A stretch of 64,000 nucleotides of DNA from EB88 sp965199135 (GTDB lineage: Bacteria > Acidobacteriota > Terriglobia > Terriglobales > Acidobacteriaceae), in the NCBI GenBank assembly GCA_965199135.1, contig OZ240685.1:3162001-3226000 (forward strand), read 5' to 3'. Position 1 is the stretch's first letter, and every line of letters begins with the position of its first letter. The position numbers and the translations under genes were made by a program. Below are positions 18,031 through 26,930 of this stretch, piece by piece. The notes below the pieces were generated by a model. That model was not told where the DNA came from and did no database searches. It worked only from the letters and a program-made list of their open reading frames with translations.

Positions 18031-19133
18031 GCATGCTTGCCCTGCGCCACCAGGTCGGCCAGCTGTTTCTCGTCGGACTTGAGGGCACGAAGCTCAGCGC
18101 GACAGAGCAGGCGTGGCTGCGACTCATGCGCCCCGGCGGCTTCATCCTCTTTCGCAGAAATATTGAAGCGGCCTCAGAGACCACGACCCTGCTGCGCGAC
18201 GCGGAGAAGCACGCACGCGGCGATCGCGAGCACATCCCGGCGATGCGTGCGCTCGACCTGGAGGGTGGCCTTGTGGACCGGCTCCGCGACCTCATTGGCC
18301 CGACTCCGTCACCGGCTGCGGTCGCAGCGACGGGGCGCCGCGCGGACGCGCTTCGTCACGGTGTGATGATCGGCAAGGCTGCCCGGCTGCTGGGCTTCAA
18401 CACCACCTTCGCGCCCGTGCTTGATCTCGCGCTGCCCGCATCAGAAGCCGTGATGCGCACCCGCGTCGCCGGTCCCACGGCTGAAGATGTAATTGCCTAT
18501 GCCACTGCCTTTCTCGCCGGGCTGCAACAGCAGGGCGTGCTCGGGTGCGGCAAGCACTTTCCTGGCCTCGGCGGCGGCACGTTGGACTCGCACACCGCCA
18601 CGCCCCGCATCGCACGCACATACGCCCAACTCTGGGATGAAGACCTCGCCCCGTATCGTGAACTCGTGCGCAAGCTGCCGATCATCATGGTGGCCCACGC
18701 GATCTACCCGAAGGTCAAGGAAGCACGCAGCGAGCCGGCATCGCTCTCGCACTTCTGGATCACCGAAACACTTCGCCGCACCATGGGCTTTCGTGGACTT
18801 GTGCTCTCCGACGACATGGAGATGGGCGGATTGCTCACCCATACCGGGATCGGCGAAGCAGCGGTGCTCGCGCTGACCGCAGGCACTGACCTCCTCGAAA
18901 TCTGCAAGGAGCCGTCGCTGATTCTCGAAGCGTACGAGGCAGTCCTTTCAGAGGCCGAAAACTCGTCCGCATTCCGGACGATCATCCGGAAAGCCTGCAC
19001 CCGTGTCACTGCGCAGAAGCGACAATTGCTGCGTCCTGTGCTGCCACGCAATGCTGCGGAGTCGCAACTGGGGCGGTTGCAAAATGATCTCGCTCGCTTT
19101 CGCTCTGCTGTTGAACACGGAGGGGACGCATGA
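18027..19133 (+). CDS. nagZ: Beta-N-acetylhexosaminidase, GH3 (NagZ-like)
   Basis: 368 aa from GTG 18027, overlapping the mutS stop. NagZ cleaves GlcNAc from GlcNAc-anhydroMurNAc peptides in the cytoplasm during murein recycling. GH3 motifs are visible: LDLEGGLVDRL at 77-87, KHFPG at 176-180 with the D187-S188-H189 loop that supplies the acid/base in NagZ, and the nucleophile region LSDDMEMGG around 260-268. There is no signal peptide, as expected. The KHFPGLGGGTLDSH form departs slightly from the usual KHFPGHGD. The adjoining anmK gene supports the role strongly. Confidence 0.92.
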   Translation: MSMLALRHQVGQLFLVGLEGTKLSATEQAWLRLMRPGGFILFRRNIEAASETTTLLRDAEKHARGDREHIPAMRALDLEGGLVDRLRDLIGPTPSPAAVAATGRRADALRHGVMIGKAARLLGFNTTFAPVLDLALPASEAVMRTRVAGPTAEDVIAYATAFLAGLQQQGVLGCGKHFPGLGGGTLDSHTATPRIARTYAQLWDEDLAPYRELVRKLPIIMVAHAIYPKVKEARSEPASLSHFWITETLRRTMGFRGLVLSDDMEMGGLLTHTGIGEAAVLALTAGTDLLEICKEPSLILEAYEAVLSEAENSSAFRTIIRKACTRVTAQKRQLLRPVLPRNAAESQLGRLQNDLARFRSAVEHGGDA

Positions 19134-20332
19134 GTGCACCCACAAAGCGCCCAACAAAGCCCACGGCGATGACCGTGGCAGGCATCATGAGCGGCACCTC
19201 GGCCGATGGGATCGACATTGCCATTGTCCGCATCAGTCCGCAGCGTCCTCGTGCAGCGAGCCTGTCGCTCGAGCTTCTCGCCCACCGCGGCTTTGCCTTT
19301 CCGGCGCTGCTGCGCCGGGCGATCCTCGCCGCACAGGACGCCGAGCGCATCAGCACTGCCGAACTTGCACGCCTGAACTGGCGGCTTGGCGTCGCATACG
19401 CCGCCGCCTTTCGCGCCATGCAGGCTTCCGACGTTGCGCTCATCGGCTGCCACGGGCAGACCGTGTACCACCAGGCTGCGCTCGAAAGCTATGCTGGCGC
19501 TCGCTTCCGCTGCACCTGGCAGATCGGCGAGATGGCCATGCTTGCCGATGCAGCCGGCATTCCGGTTGTTTCCAACTTTCGCCCCGCAGATATGGTTGCC
19601 GGCGGCCAGGGAGCGCCTCTTGTTCCGCTGCTCGACCAGGCGCTCTACCGCGACGCAAAGCGGACGCGCGTGCTGCAGAACATCGGCGGCATCGGCAATC
19701 TCACCATTGTGCCTCCGCGCACGAGTCGGGCCCCATCGCTGGCCTTCGACACAGGACCCGGCAACATGGTCATGGACGCGCTCGCGCAGACTCTTTTTGA
19801 GAAGCCCTACGATCGCGGCGGCCGCATCGCCGCGCGTGGCGCAGTGCTGCTGCCCGTCGTCCGAGAAATCCTGAGCGATCCATTTTTCAAGCAGGGGCCG
19901 CCTCGCTCCGCAGGCCGCGAACAGTTCGGCCAGCGGTTTGCGAAAGAGTTCATCCGTAACTGCAGCAGGTACAGTCGGGCTCCGGAGGACGCGGTCTCCA
20001 CCGCCGCTGCGCTCACCGCGCAATCGATCGCCAATGCCGTGCGGCGCTTCGTCATCAGGCGCAATCCATCGCCCGAGGTCGACCTCATCGTCTCTGGCGG
20101 CGGCGCAAAGAACCCGACACTGCTTCGCATGATCGATGCGCTCCTGCCCGAGGGCGTGCGCCTTCTCGATACAGCCGATCGAAGCCTGCCAACGCCCATG
20201 CCGGTCGATGCCAAAGAAGCAGCCGCTTTTGCACTGCTCGCCTATATGAGCTGGCATCGGCTTCCGGGAAATGTTCCGAGTGCAACAGGCGCAACACGGC
20301 CGGCAGTGCTGGGCGAGGTGACCTGTGCGTAG
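19130..20332 (+). CDS. anmK: Anhydro-N-acetylmuramic acid kinase
   Basis: 400 aa. AnmK hydrates and phosphorylates 1,6-anhydroMurNAc to MurNAc-6-phosphate, the step after NagZ. The signature GIMSGTSADGIDIA near residue 19 and the FDTGPGNMVMDAL block, plus DLIVSGGGAKNPTLLRMI, identify the family. A proline-rich N-terminal extension of about 13 residues precedes the domain. The start overlaps the nagZ stop as ATGA, and its own stop region overlaps the next gene by 8 bp. Confidence 0.96.
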   Translation: MSAPTKRPTKPTAMTVAGIMSGTSADGIDIAIVRISPQRPRAASLSLELLAHRGFAFPALLRRAILAAQDAERISTAELARLNWRLGVAYAAAFRAMQASDVALIGCHGQTVYHQAALESYAGARFRCTWQIGEMAMLADAAGIPVVSNFRPADMVAGGQGAPLVPLLDQALYRDAKRTRVLQNIGGIGNLTIVPPRTSRAPSLAFDTGPGNMVMDALAQTLFEKPYDRGGRIAARGAVLLPVVREILSDPFFKQGPPRSAGREQFGQRFAKEFIRNCSRYSRAPEDAVSTAAALTAQSIANAVRRFVIRRNPSPEVDLIVSGGGAKNPTLLRMIDALLPEGVRLLDTADRSLPTPMPVDAKEAAAFALLAYMSWHRLPGNVPSATGATRPAVLGEVTCA

Positions 20333-21857
20333 GCTCCTGCTCGCATCGCTCGGCTCCGTGCTGCTGCTCCTCGGCTGCGGCCGGCAGACACTCGACCCGA
20401 ATGTCGTCACGCTCTTGATCGAGAGCAGCCCCACCAATCTCGACCCCCGCATCGGCACCGACGCCGCTTCGGAGCGCATCGACTCCCTGCTCTTCGACCC
20501 GCTGGTACGTCGCAACCACTCGTTCGGGATCTCGCCTGCGCTTGCGACGCACTGGGAAACACCAGACCCGCTCACCTACATCTTCCATCTGCGCACCGAT
20601 GTACGCTTTGCTGACGGCACGCCACTCACGGCCCGCGACGTGAAATGGTCCCTTGACTCTCTACGCGACGGCACCGTCACCACCGTGAAATCGGCGTCGT
20701 ACAAGACATGGAAGTCGGTCGATGCGCCCGATGCGCAGACGATCATTGTTCATCTCAAGAAGCCCGACAACGGTCTCCTGTGGAATGTCTGCGACGGCGC
20801 GTTCGGCGTGGTTCCTTACGGCAGCGGTCGCACCTTCTGGCGCAGGCCCATAGGCAGTGGCCCCTTCGCATTTACGAGCCAGGAACAAGACAAGGACGTG
20901 ATCGTCCATCGGAATCCGCTTTACTGGGGCGTCGCTCCCGCGATCGCCGGGGTTCGCTTTGCTGTCGTTCCGGATGCGATCACCCGCGCGCTCGAACTGC
21001 AGAAAGGCTCGGCAGATCTTGAAGTGAATGCGCTGCCAAACGATGTGTTGACGAGCCTCGCGCGCGACCCGAAGTTGCAGGTGGAAGATGCGCCCGGAAC
21101 CACCATCAACTATGTCATCTTCAATCTTCGCGATGCTCACCTGCGTGACATACGCGTGCGTACAGCGATTGCCGAAGCGATCGACCGCAGGCTCATCATC
21201 CGCACGCTCTACGGTGATCGCGCTCGCCTTGCCGACGCCGTGATGCCGCCCGAGCAGTGGGCGTGGACCGGCGACATCACACATCATCCCTATAGCCCCG
21301 CGACGGCGAATGCGCTGCTCGACGGGGCCGGCTACCCCCGCGGTGCAGGCGGGGTCCGCTTTCACATCGTCATGAAGAGCTCCACCGACGAAGCCAATCG
21401 CCTGCTCTGCGCCGTTCTGCAATCGCAGCTGGCACAGATCGGCATCGCGCTCGACATCCGTTCCTATGAGTTCGCGACCTTCTACGCGGATATCACCAAG
21501 GGGGCCTTCGCCATGGCGCCCTCACGCTGGATCGGAGCGAACGAGGCGCCAGATATCCTGGCATACGCCTATAGCTCGGCAAACATGCCGCCGCACGGGG
21601 CAAACCGCGGCGCGTATTCCAATGCGCATGTAGACGCGCTGCTCGCCGACGCCTCCGCTAACCCGGATCGCACCGTGCAGGTCGCCGACTACAAAGCCGT
21701 GCAGCAGCAGCTTGCCGCGGATCTGCCAGTGCTGAATCTCTGGTACCTCGATACAGTCGCGGTGGTGAACCGGCGCCTCTCCCCGCTCGCGCTTGAGCCC
21801 TCCGGCAATTACGACTTCCTGCGCTCCGTGCGGATCGTGGAGAGCGGCAGTAACTAG
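20325..21857 (+). CDS. Peptide-type ABC transporter substrate-binding lipoprotein (family 5)
   Basis: 510 aa from GTG 20325, overlapping anmK by 8 bp. A lipobox (LLLLGCGRQ, Cys at about 18) marks a membrane-anchored periplasmic lipoprotein. The SBP family 5 layout is clear: SSPTNLDPRIGTDAASERIDSLLF, the DVRFADGTPLTARDVKWSL signature at about 90-110, and NLRDAHLRDIRVRTAIAEAIDR in the second lobe. Relatives bind oligopeptides, dipeptides or nickel. Its position directly after nagZ-anmK suggests murein peptide or muropeptide capture, as MppA does in enterobacteria. That is inference, since no permease or ATPase genes lie nearby. Confidence 0.85.
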   Translation: MRRLLLASLGSVLLLLGCGRQTLDPNVVTLLIESSPTNLDPRIGTDAASERIDSLLFDPLVRRNHSFGISPALATHWETPDPLTYIFHLRTDVRFADGTPLTARDVKWSLDSLRDGTVTTVKSASYKTWKSVDAPDAQTIIVHLKKPDNGLLWNVCDGAFGVVPYGSGRTFWRRPIGSGPFAFTSQEQDKDVIVHRNPLYWGVAPAIAGVRFAVVPDAITRALELQKGSADLEVNALPNDVLTSLARDPKLQVEDAPGTTINYVIFNLRDAHLRDIRVRTAIAEAIDRRLIIRTLYGDRARLADAVMPPEQWAWTGDITHHPYSPATANALLDGAGYPRGAGGVRFHIVMKSSTDEANRLLCAVLQSQLAQIGIALDIRSYEFATFYADITKGAFAMAPSRWIGANEAPDILAYAYSSANMPPHGANRGAYSNAHVDALLADASANPDRTVQVADYKAVQQQLAADLPVLNLWYLDTVAVVNRRLSPLALEPSGNYDFLRSVRIVESGSN

Positions 21858-22711
21858 CGCTCGCCCCACTTCAGCTTGGTGCGCAGCACGTCGTAGAACG
21901 AGCCATGCCCCACACGCAGGAGCTTCACCTTGTGCGCAGAGCGCGAGCAGCGCAGCTCATCGCCCTCATGCAGCGACTGCGACTCCTGCCCATCAACCGT
22001 GAGAAAGGTTGGCTCACTTCCCGGGACCACGCGTACCGCGATGCGCGCGCTTCCATGAACAACCAGCGGCCGCATCGTAAGCAAATGCGGGCATACCGGC
22101 GTGATTATGTGCGCATCGACCGCCGGATCGAGGATCGGGCCGTTCGCAGAAAGTGAGTATGCTGTCGAGCCTGTCGGGGTCGCCACGATCACACCATCCG
22201 CGCGGTACTCTGCGGCAAGATGACCATCGACAGAAACACTGAAGTGCCCCATGCGCGCGATGGTTCCCTTGCTTAGCACAGCATCGTTGAGAGCTTCGTG
22301 CGCGCAGATCATCTCGCCCCCACGCCATAGCTCGGTGTGCAGCATGGACCGCTCTTCCATTGAGCCGCAATCGACACACCATGCTTCAAGCGTTGCATAC
22401 AGCTCGCTCAGGCGCACCTCGGTGAGAAAACCGAGCGACCCGAGATTCACGCTCAGGATCGGTGTGCCCAGCTGTGCAAACACACGCGATGCAGCCAGCA
22501 GCGTGCCATCACCGCCCAGTACGATCACCAGCACCGGGTTGCGTGCACCAATCTCTTCTCGCATGACCACAGGCGCGATCGACGTGTAACTGCCGCTGAT
22601 CGCATCGAGCACCGGGTCGTAGTCATGCGCGCGCAGCCAGGCGACCAGGTCGATCAGGATCGAGGCCAGCTCAGGCTTTTGTGGTTTCGAGACAATGGCG
22701 ATCGTGCGCAT
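21854..22711 (-). CDS. nadK: NAD kinase
   Basis: 285 aa from ATG 22711. It phosphorylates NAD to NADP in the cytoplasm. The family glycine motif LGGDGT is at 66-70, and the HEALNDAVLSKG motif plus the TPTGSTAYSLSANGP block are present. A TACACT hexamer 6 nt before the ATG suggests its own leaderless promoter inside the tlyA-nadK gap, so it may be expressed both with and apart from tlyA. Its stop codon overlaps the convergent binding-protein stop by 3 bases. Confidence 0.96.
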   Translation of the reverse strand: MRTIAIVSKPQKPELASILIDLVAWLRAHDYDPVLDAISGSYTSIAPVVMREEIGARNPVLVIVLGGDGTLLAASRVFAQLGTPILSVNLGSLGFLTEVRLSELYATLEAWCVDCGSMEERSMLHTELWRGGEMICAHEALNDAVLSKGTIARMGHFSVSVDGHLAAEYRADGVIVATPTGSTAYSLSANGPILDPAVDAHIITPVCPHLLTMRPLVVHGSARIAVRVVPGSEPTFLTVDGQESQSLHEGDELRCSRSAHKVKLLRVGHGSFYDVLRTKLKWGER

Positions 22712-22717
22712 AGTGGC

Positions 22718-22723
22718 AGTGTA
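22718..22723 (-). promoter_or_regulatory. Putative leaderless -10 (TACACT) of nadK
   Basis: TACACT on the minus strand ends 6 nt (GCCACT) before ATG 22711, in the 16-nt gap after tlyA. There is no Shine-Dalgarno. Confidence 0.4.
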
Positions 22724-22727
22724 CCGG

Positions 22728-23489
22728 TTAGCTGCGAGGCCAGCATGCATGAAGCAGGAACTCGCGATTCCCTTCGGTGCCGGTGATTGGCGACTCGATC
22801 AACATGGTCTCCGCGGCACCCTGGGCGCGTGCACACTCGAGCACCTTCCCCTGCGCAAACTCATGCGCTTCGGCATCACGTACGATACCACCCTTGCCAA
22901 CCCACTCCCGGCCGGCCTCGAACTGTGGCTTCACCAGGATCACTGCTTCGCGCACCGTCGGCGCAGCACGCAGCACCGCAGGGAGCACCAGTGTCGCCGA
23001 GATAAAGGAGACATCCATGGCAAGAAAGCTGAGCGTCCGGCCCGACGCCGCCAGCGCCAGCTCGTCCGGGGCAAGCAGGCGGGCATTGGTCCGCTCCATC
23101 AGCTGCACACGTGCGTCGGACCGAAGGGATTGCGCGATCTGCCCCCAGCCCGTGTCGACGGCAAGCACCGAGCGCGCCCCGTGCTGCAGCATGCAGTCGG
23201 TAAACCCACCTGTCGAGGCGCCAACGTCCAGGCAGTCTCGCTCCGAGAGATCGATTGCCCAGTGCGCAAGCGCACGCGCCAGCTTGAGCCCACCCCGGCT
23301 GACGTAAGGCTGATCGTCGCCCAGCAGTCGCAGCTGGGCGTTTGGCTCGACGGAGAGTCCCGGCTTCGTCTGTTTCTGCTCGTTCACCAGCACGCGCCCT
23401 GCGAGCAAAAAAGCCTGGGCCCGCTCCCGGGTGGGAGCGAGCCCTCGCTCAACGAGCAGTTTGTCGAGACGCGTCTTTACTGTTGGCAC
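22728..23489 (-). CDS. tlyA: TlyA-family rRNA 2'-O-methyltransferase (S4 + FtsJ domains)
   Basis: 253 aa from GTG 23489, which overlaps the end of the upstream lipoprotein gene by 13 bp; the longer frame reads through that gene and is rejected. The N-terminal S4 RNA-binding domain (TRLDKLLVERGLAPTRERAQAF) is followed by the FtsJ/RrmJ Rossmann fold with YVSRGGLKLARAL, CLDVGASTGGFTDCML and VILVKPQFEAGRE. Family members methylate cytidines in 16S and 23S rRNA, which confers capreomycin susceptibility in mycobacteria. The name haemolysin A in older annotation is historical. Confidence 0.92.
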   Translation of the reverse strand: MPTVKTRLDKLLVERGLAPTRERAQAFLLAGRVLVNEQKQTKPGLSVEPNAQLRLLGDDQPYVSRGGLKLARALAHWAIDLSERDCLDVGASTGGFTDCMLQHGARSVLAVDTGWGQIAQSLRSDARVQLMERTNARLLAPDELALAASGRTLSFLAMDVSFISATLVLPAVLRAAPTVREAVILVKPQFEAGREWVGKGGIVRDAEAHEFAQGKVLECARAQGAAETMLIESPITGTEGNREFLLHACWPRS

Positions 23490-25030
23490 ACGAAGCTGGT
23501 ATACGGAGCGCCGGAACCGGGCGAGTTGCTCATGTTTACGAGCGTATCCGCGGTGACGGCCGAGCCCGCGATGTTGCTCTGCCCTGCGTACTGGTAGTTG
23601 GTCAGCACGTCCACGCCGCATCCCTGCAGTTGCAGCTGTGCCGAGATGGTATCCGTGTCCGTGCGCACGATGGTCATCAGCTGACTATCGGGAGCGACGG
23701 TATAGACCTTGCCTTCGGGGTTGTTGTAGGTCGAGGCGATCACACGCGGGTGGCCCGGCACCGCGATCGTCGTCTGCAGGTTGAAGCTCGTCGCGTTCAC
23801 GATGGCGATCGAACCATTCGCGGCCGAGTTGTTCGGGTCGCCCTGCAGGACCGTATACACGCGGCTTCCGTCGCCGAGGATTGAGAGCGCGCTTGGGTAA
23901 GACCCAACTGCAACCGTGGCGAGCACAGTTCCGAAGCCCGCAGCATCGTTGCCGTACTGGTCGAGCGGCACGTTGATAAAGCTGATCGTTCCGGAATCGT
24001 AGTTCGCCGTCACAAGCAGTGCTTTCGCTGGGTAGTAGGCCGCATACACGGGGCCGGCGCCCACCTTGATCGTGCCAGTGGAGCCACTGTTGCTGGTGAA
24101 GCCGGTATCAAGCGCATCCTGCTGCGAGTTGATCACGGTGACGGTGCCCGAAGTGCGATTGAGGATAAAGGTCCGTAGCCCATCGGGAGTCGTGAGTCCG
24201 AAAACCGGGCACACCCCGACTGGAATGCGGCTGGAGATTGCGTTGGTTGCCACGTCGATGCCGTCCACCTGGCCATTTGTGGCGACGGTGCCCGGCGTTG
24301 CACACTGGCCCCAGGTCACGTTGCTGCCATCCGCACCCTGGCTGATCGCGTACACGCGCTGCGACGAAGGCGCGCCCGACAGGGCCACCACCGCCGGGGC
24401 TACAGGGATCTCCTGCAGCAGCGAAGGCGCACTCGGGGCCGTAGCCACTGCGGTGATCTGCAGGGCGCCGATACTGTCGCGGTTCTTGTTCACGACATAG
24501 ATCGCAGAGTTCTGCACGATGCCATTTGACTGGATCGAGGCGGCACCAAGGGTGGTCACGCCACCTGTTGTGGTGGTCGTCGAGAAGAGCGTGGTCGTGG
24601 TGACCTCGTTCTGCTGCAGCGTGCTGCTTACCGGTACCCCGCTGATGGTTCCATCGCAGTTGAAGCTGTAGATCTCCCCCGTGTCCGGGGCGATCGCGGC
24701 AGTCAGCGGACCGTACCCGATCGACGCCTGCGCCAGCACGCTGTCCCCCGAAAAGTCCACCACCGTGGCAACAGCGGGGTTTGCATACGGGTTATTGGTC
24801 GTCGTGCTCGTGGTGGCCGGGCAGGGATTCGTCGTGGAGGCCGCAGCCTGCAACGCCGGTTGGGTCAGCGCTACGGCGTAGGCGCCAGAGACAACGCCAG
24901 CCGGGCCGGTAGGGTTTACGGGATTGATAACGGGACGATACCGATTGCCGCAGCCTACGGTCGCGGCTGAAACCACCAGCACAAATCCGGCAGCAAGCCA
25001 TGGGCGCACGGGCCCTGCGATGCTTCGCAC
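23477..25030 (-). CDS. YncE-like beta-propeller lipoprotein
   Basis: 517 aa from GTG 25030. The N-terminus is signal-like and ends at a probable lipobox (SAATVGCGN, Cys27). The rest is made of repeated strand blocks: AVATVVDFSGDSVLAQAS, QNSAIYVVNKNRDSIGAL, VFGLTTPDGLRTFILNRTSGTVTVINS, KALLVTANYDSGTISFINVPL, and YPSALSILGDGSRVYTVLQGD. This is the seven-bladed YncE/lactonase-type propeller. It is rich in Ser, Thr and Asn with a TTTTTTN-type low-complexity segment. Propellers of this class are common in Acidobacteria and mostly uncharacterised. It precedes tlyA with overlapping ends. Confidence 0.75.
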   Translation of the reverse strand: MRSIAGPVRPWLAAGFVLVVSAATVGCGNRYRPVINPVNPTGPAGVVSGAYAVALTQPALQAAASTTNPCPATTSTTTNNPYANPAVATVVDFSGDSVLAQASIGYGPLTAAIAPDTGEIYSFNCDGTISGVPVSSTLQQNEVTTTTLFSTTTTTGGVTTLGAASIQSNGIVQNSAIYVVNKNRDSIGALQITAVATAPSAPSLLQEIPVAPAVVALSGAPSSQRVYAISQGADGSNVTWGQCATPGTVATNGQVDGIDVATNAISSRIPVGVCPVFGLTTPDGLRTFILNRTSGTVTVINSQQDALDTGFTSNSGSTGTIKVGAGPVYAAYYPAKALLVTANYDSGTISFINVPLDQYGNDAAGFGTVLATVAVGSYPSALSILGDGSRVYTVLQGDPNNSAANGSIAIVNATSFNLQTTIAVPGHPRVIASTYNNPEGKVYTVAPDSQLMTIVRTDTDTISAQLQLQGCGVDVLTNYQYAGQSNIAGSAVTADTLVNMSNSPGSGAPYTSFVCQQ

Positions 25031-25129
25031 TCTTTTGTACCCTCAACTACGGATTGGAGCGCCCGGCGGGCAGCGCTCCGAAACAGAAGCTCTCAACTCA
25101 CAGAAGTCTTGCTGCTGGCTGATTGTAAA

Positions 25130-26731
25130 TCACACGCCGTTGGACGCGGTCCCGGCGACCCGCGGGCCGCCAATGCTCACCAGCCCGGAGGCCTGCCGGC
25201 TGGCCGGCGACTGGTACGTCGCCTCCCATTCCGGGGCCATCAGTTCTGGCATCGGCTTGGCCTGGAACAGCCGCTTCGTCTGCTTGGCCATCCAGCGCGC
25301 CGTGGACTTCGACTTCTTGCGCCGCGCACTGTCTGTCGAGATGCCGGTACCCGCGTACATCTGCCGATACAGCTTCGACAGGAAAACGAAGGCCACCCGC
25401 GCCCGCAGGTTGGGAGTGCAGGCAGAGCGCTCCCAGACGGCCTTCCAGCCGTAGAAGCGGTCCCACACCCCCTGCGTCCGGTTCCTGATCTCGTCCGAGC
25501 TCATGGTCGGATGCGGGGTAAACATCTTCGGCCGGATCGCTGTCGGGATCAGCCAGTAGCGGGTAATCGGGACCTCCTCAACCATCGTCGGGTCCTTGGC
25601 CTGCTCCTTTTCCCAGCGAGCAAAATCCACCGTACCCGGGAAGGGCGTCATCATCACGAACTGCGCAAACGTCACGCCCGACTTCAGGGCCATTTCCACG
25701 GTTGCGTCAAAGGTCGCCGGCTTGTCGGTGGGCAGTCCGAAGATGAACGAGCCCAGCACATGCACCCCATGCTTGCGGAAGGTCTGCAGCTGCTTGGCAA
25801 GCGCGTCGCCGGAGTAGTTGAAGTCCTTGAACACGGCCTTGAGACCCTCGGGAGTGACGGCCTCGACGCCCACCAGGGCGCCCTTGATGTTGGCCCGGCG
25901 CATCGCGTCCAGGTAGTCGCCATCCTCGGCGGCCTCCATCGTGATCTGGGTGAAAAACACCATGTCCTTCGGCAGCTTGGCCAGCTCGGCCATCAGCTGG
26001 TAGCGCTCGTCGCGGATCGCCGTCAGCTCCGCAATCCGGGCCTGGTTGTTCTGCTCCCGCGCAAGGCGCATGTCGGTCAGGGTCACCGGGTAGAAGTTGT
26101 CATCGGCAAGCGCAATGAACCGGAATCCAAGCCGACGCAGGTCGACGATCTCATCGATCACGCTCTGGAACTGGCGCTGCCGCGGCTGCTGCCCATCGGT
26201 CCGCCAGACGCTGCAAAAGGAACAATGCTTGGGACAGCCTCGGATCGTCTGCACCGACGCCCACATATATTTGTCGGTCTGCATCAGGTCCCAGCGGCCA
26301 GGCAGAAACTCGTTGCCCTGGATGCGTCCGCCCTCGTAGATCCGCCTGGGCGCCCCTGCAAGGCAGTCCATCACAGCCTTGCCCCACGCGATATCTCCAT
26401 CGCCCTTCACAACAGCGTGGGCTGCTCCGCGTTCCAGCACCTCTTCCGGAAAAAGCGTCGCATGGATGCCGCCATACACGACCCATGCGCCGCGCTTGTG
26501 CGCCTCGCGCCCGACAGCATAGCCGCGCAGGGCGTTGCCGGTGTGAACACTGATGCCGACGATATCTCCCGGCTGGATGGTGTCATAGTCCACCTGCTCG
26601 AGCGACTCATCGACCAGGATCGGATCACCCACGATCTTGGGGGTTGCGGCAGCCAGAACAAAGAGCCAGCGTGGCGTAATCACGGCTGTTCCGAACGAAT
26701 TATCACTGGGGTTAATGAGATGAACGCTCAA
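25130..26731 (-). CDS. B12-binding-domain radical SAM protein of unknown substrate
   Basis: 533 aa from TTG 26731, chosen because GAGGAAAGG lies 7 nt upstream and the B12 domain begins right after (SVHLINPSDNSFG); the longer frame has no ribosome site. The B12-binding-like domain covers about 1-130 (VGISVHTGNALRG, VVYGGIHATLFPEE, VVKGDGD). The radical SAM barrel follows with the cluster cysteines C166, C170 and C173 in RGCPKHCSFC, then ADDNFYP and ALVGVEAVTPEG. The C-terminal 130 residues are basic (SARRKKSKSTARWMAKQTKR) and may contact membrane or nucleic acid. Relatives methylate or couple unactivated carbons, including hopanoid and membrane-lipid enzymes; the substrate here cannot be assigned. 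Confidence 0.85.
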   Translation of the reverse strand: MSVHLINPSDNSFGTAVITPRWLFVLAAATPKIVGDPILVDESLEQVDYDTIQPGDIVGISVHTGNALRGYAVGREAHKRGAWVVYGGIHATLFPEEVLERGAAHAVVKGDGDIAWGKAVMDCLAGAPRRIYEGGRIQGNEFLPGRWDLMQTDKYMWASVQTIRGCPKHCSFCSVWRTDGQQPRQRQFQSVIDEIVDLRRLGFRFIALADDNFYPVTLTDMRLAREQNNQARIAELTAIRDERYQLMAELAKLPKDMVFFTQITMEAAEDGDYLDAMRRANIKGALVGVEAVTPEGLKAVFKDFNYSGDALAKQLQTFRKHGVHVLGSFIFGLPTDKPATFDATVEMALKSGVTFAQFVMMTPFPGTVDFARWEKEQAKDPTMVEEVPITRYWLIPTAIRPKMFTPHPTMSSDEIRNRTQGVWDRFYGWKAVWERSACTPNLRARVAFVFLSKLYRQMYAGTGISTDSARRKKSKSTARWMAKQTKRLFQAKPMPELMAPEWEATYQSPASRQASGLVSIGGPRVAGTASNGV

Positions 26732-26930
26732 ACGCCCAACCTTTCCTCGTGCGAGTACGGTGGTTTCAGAGCGTCTGGGGTGACGATTGCCGGGCTGGCC
26801 CTGGATTGGGCGCGAGACCGCTGCGCAAGATCCGCCTGCTGTGTCGGTTAGCATACAGAAAAGAAGTAAGAGCGCGATGCCTGCCAGAGTGCAGGGTCAA
26901 CAATCCCTGTCGAACTGCCTGGTACGTCCG

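Noticed and set aside
18704..20575. 623-codon open frame on the minus strand across nagZ and anmK
   Set aside because: It is antisense to two well-supported genes and shows no motif.
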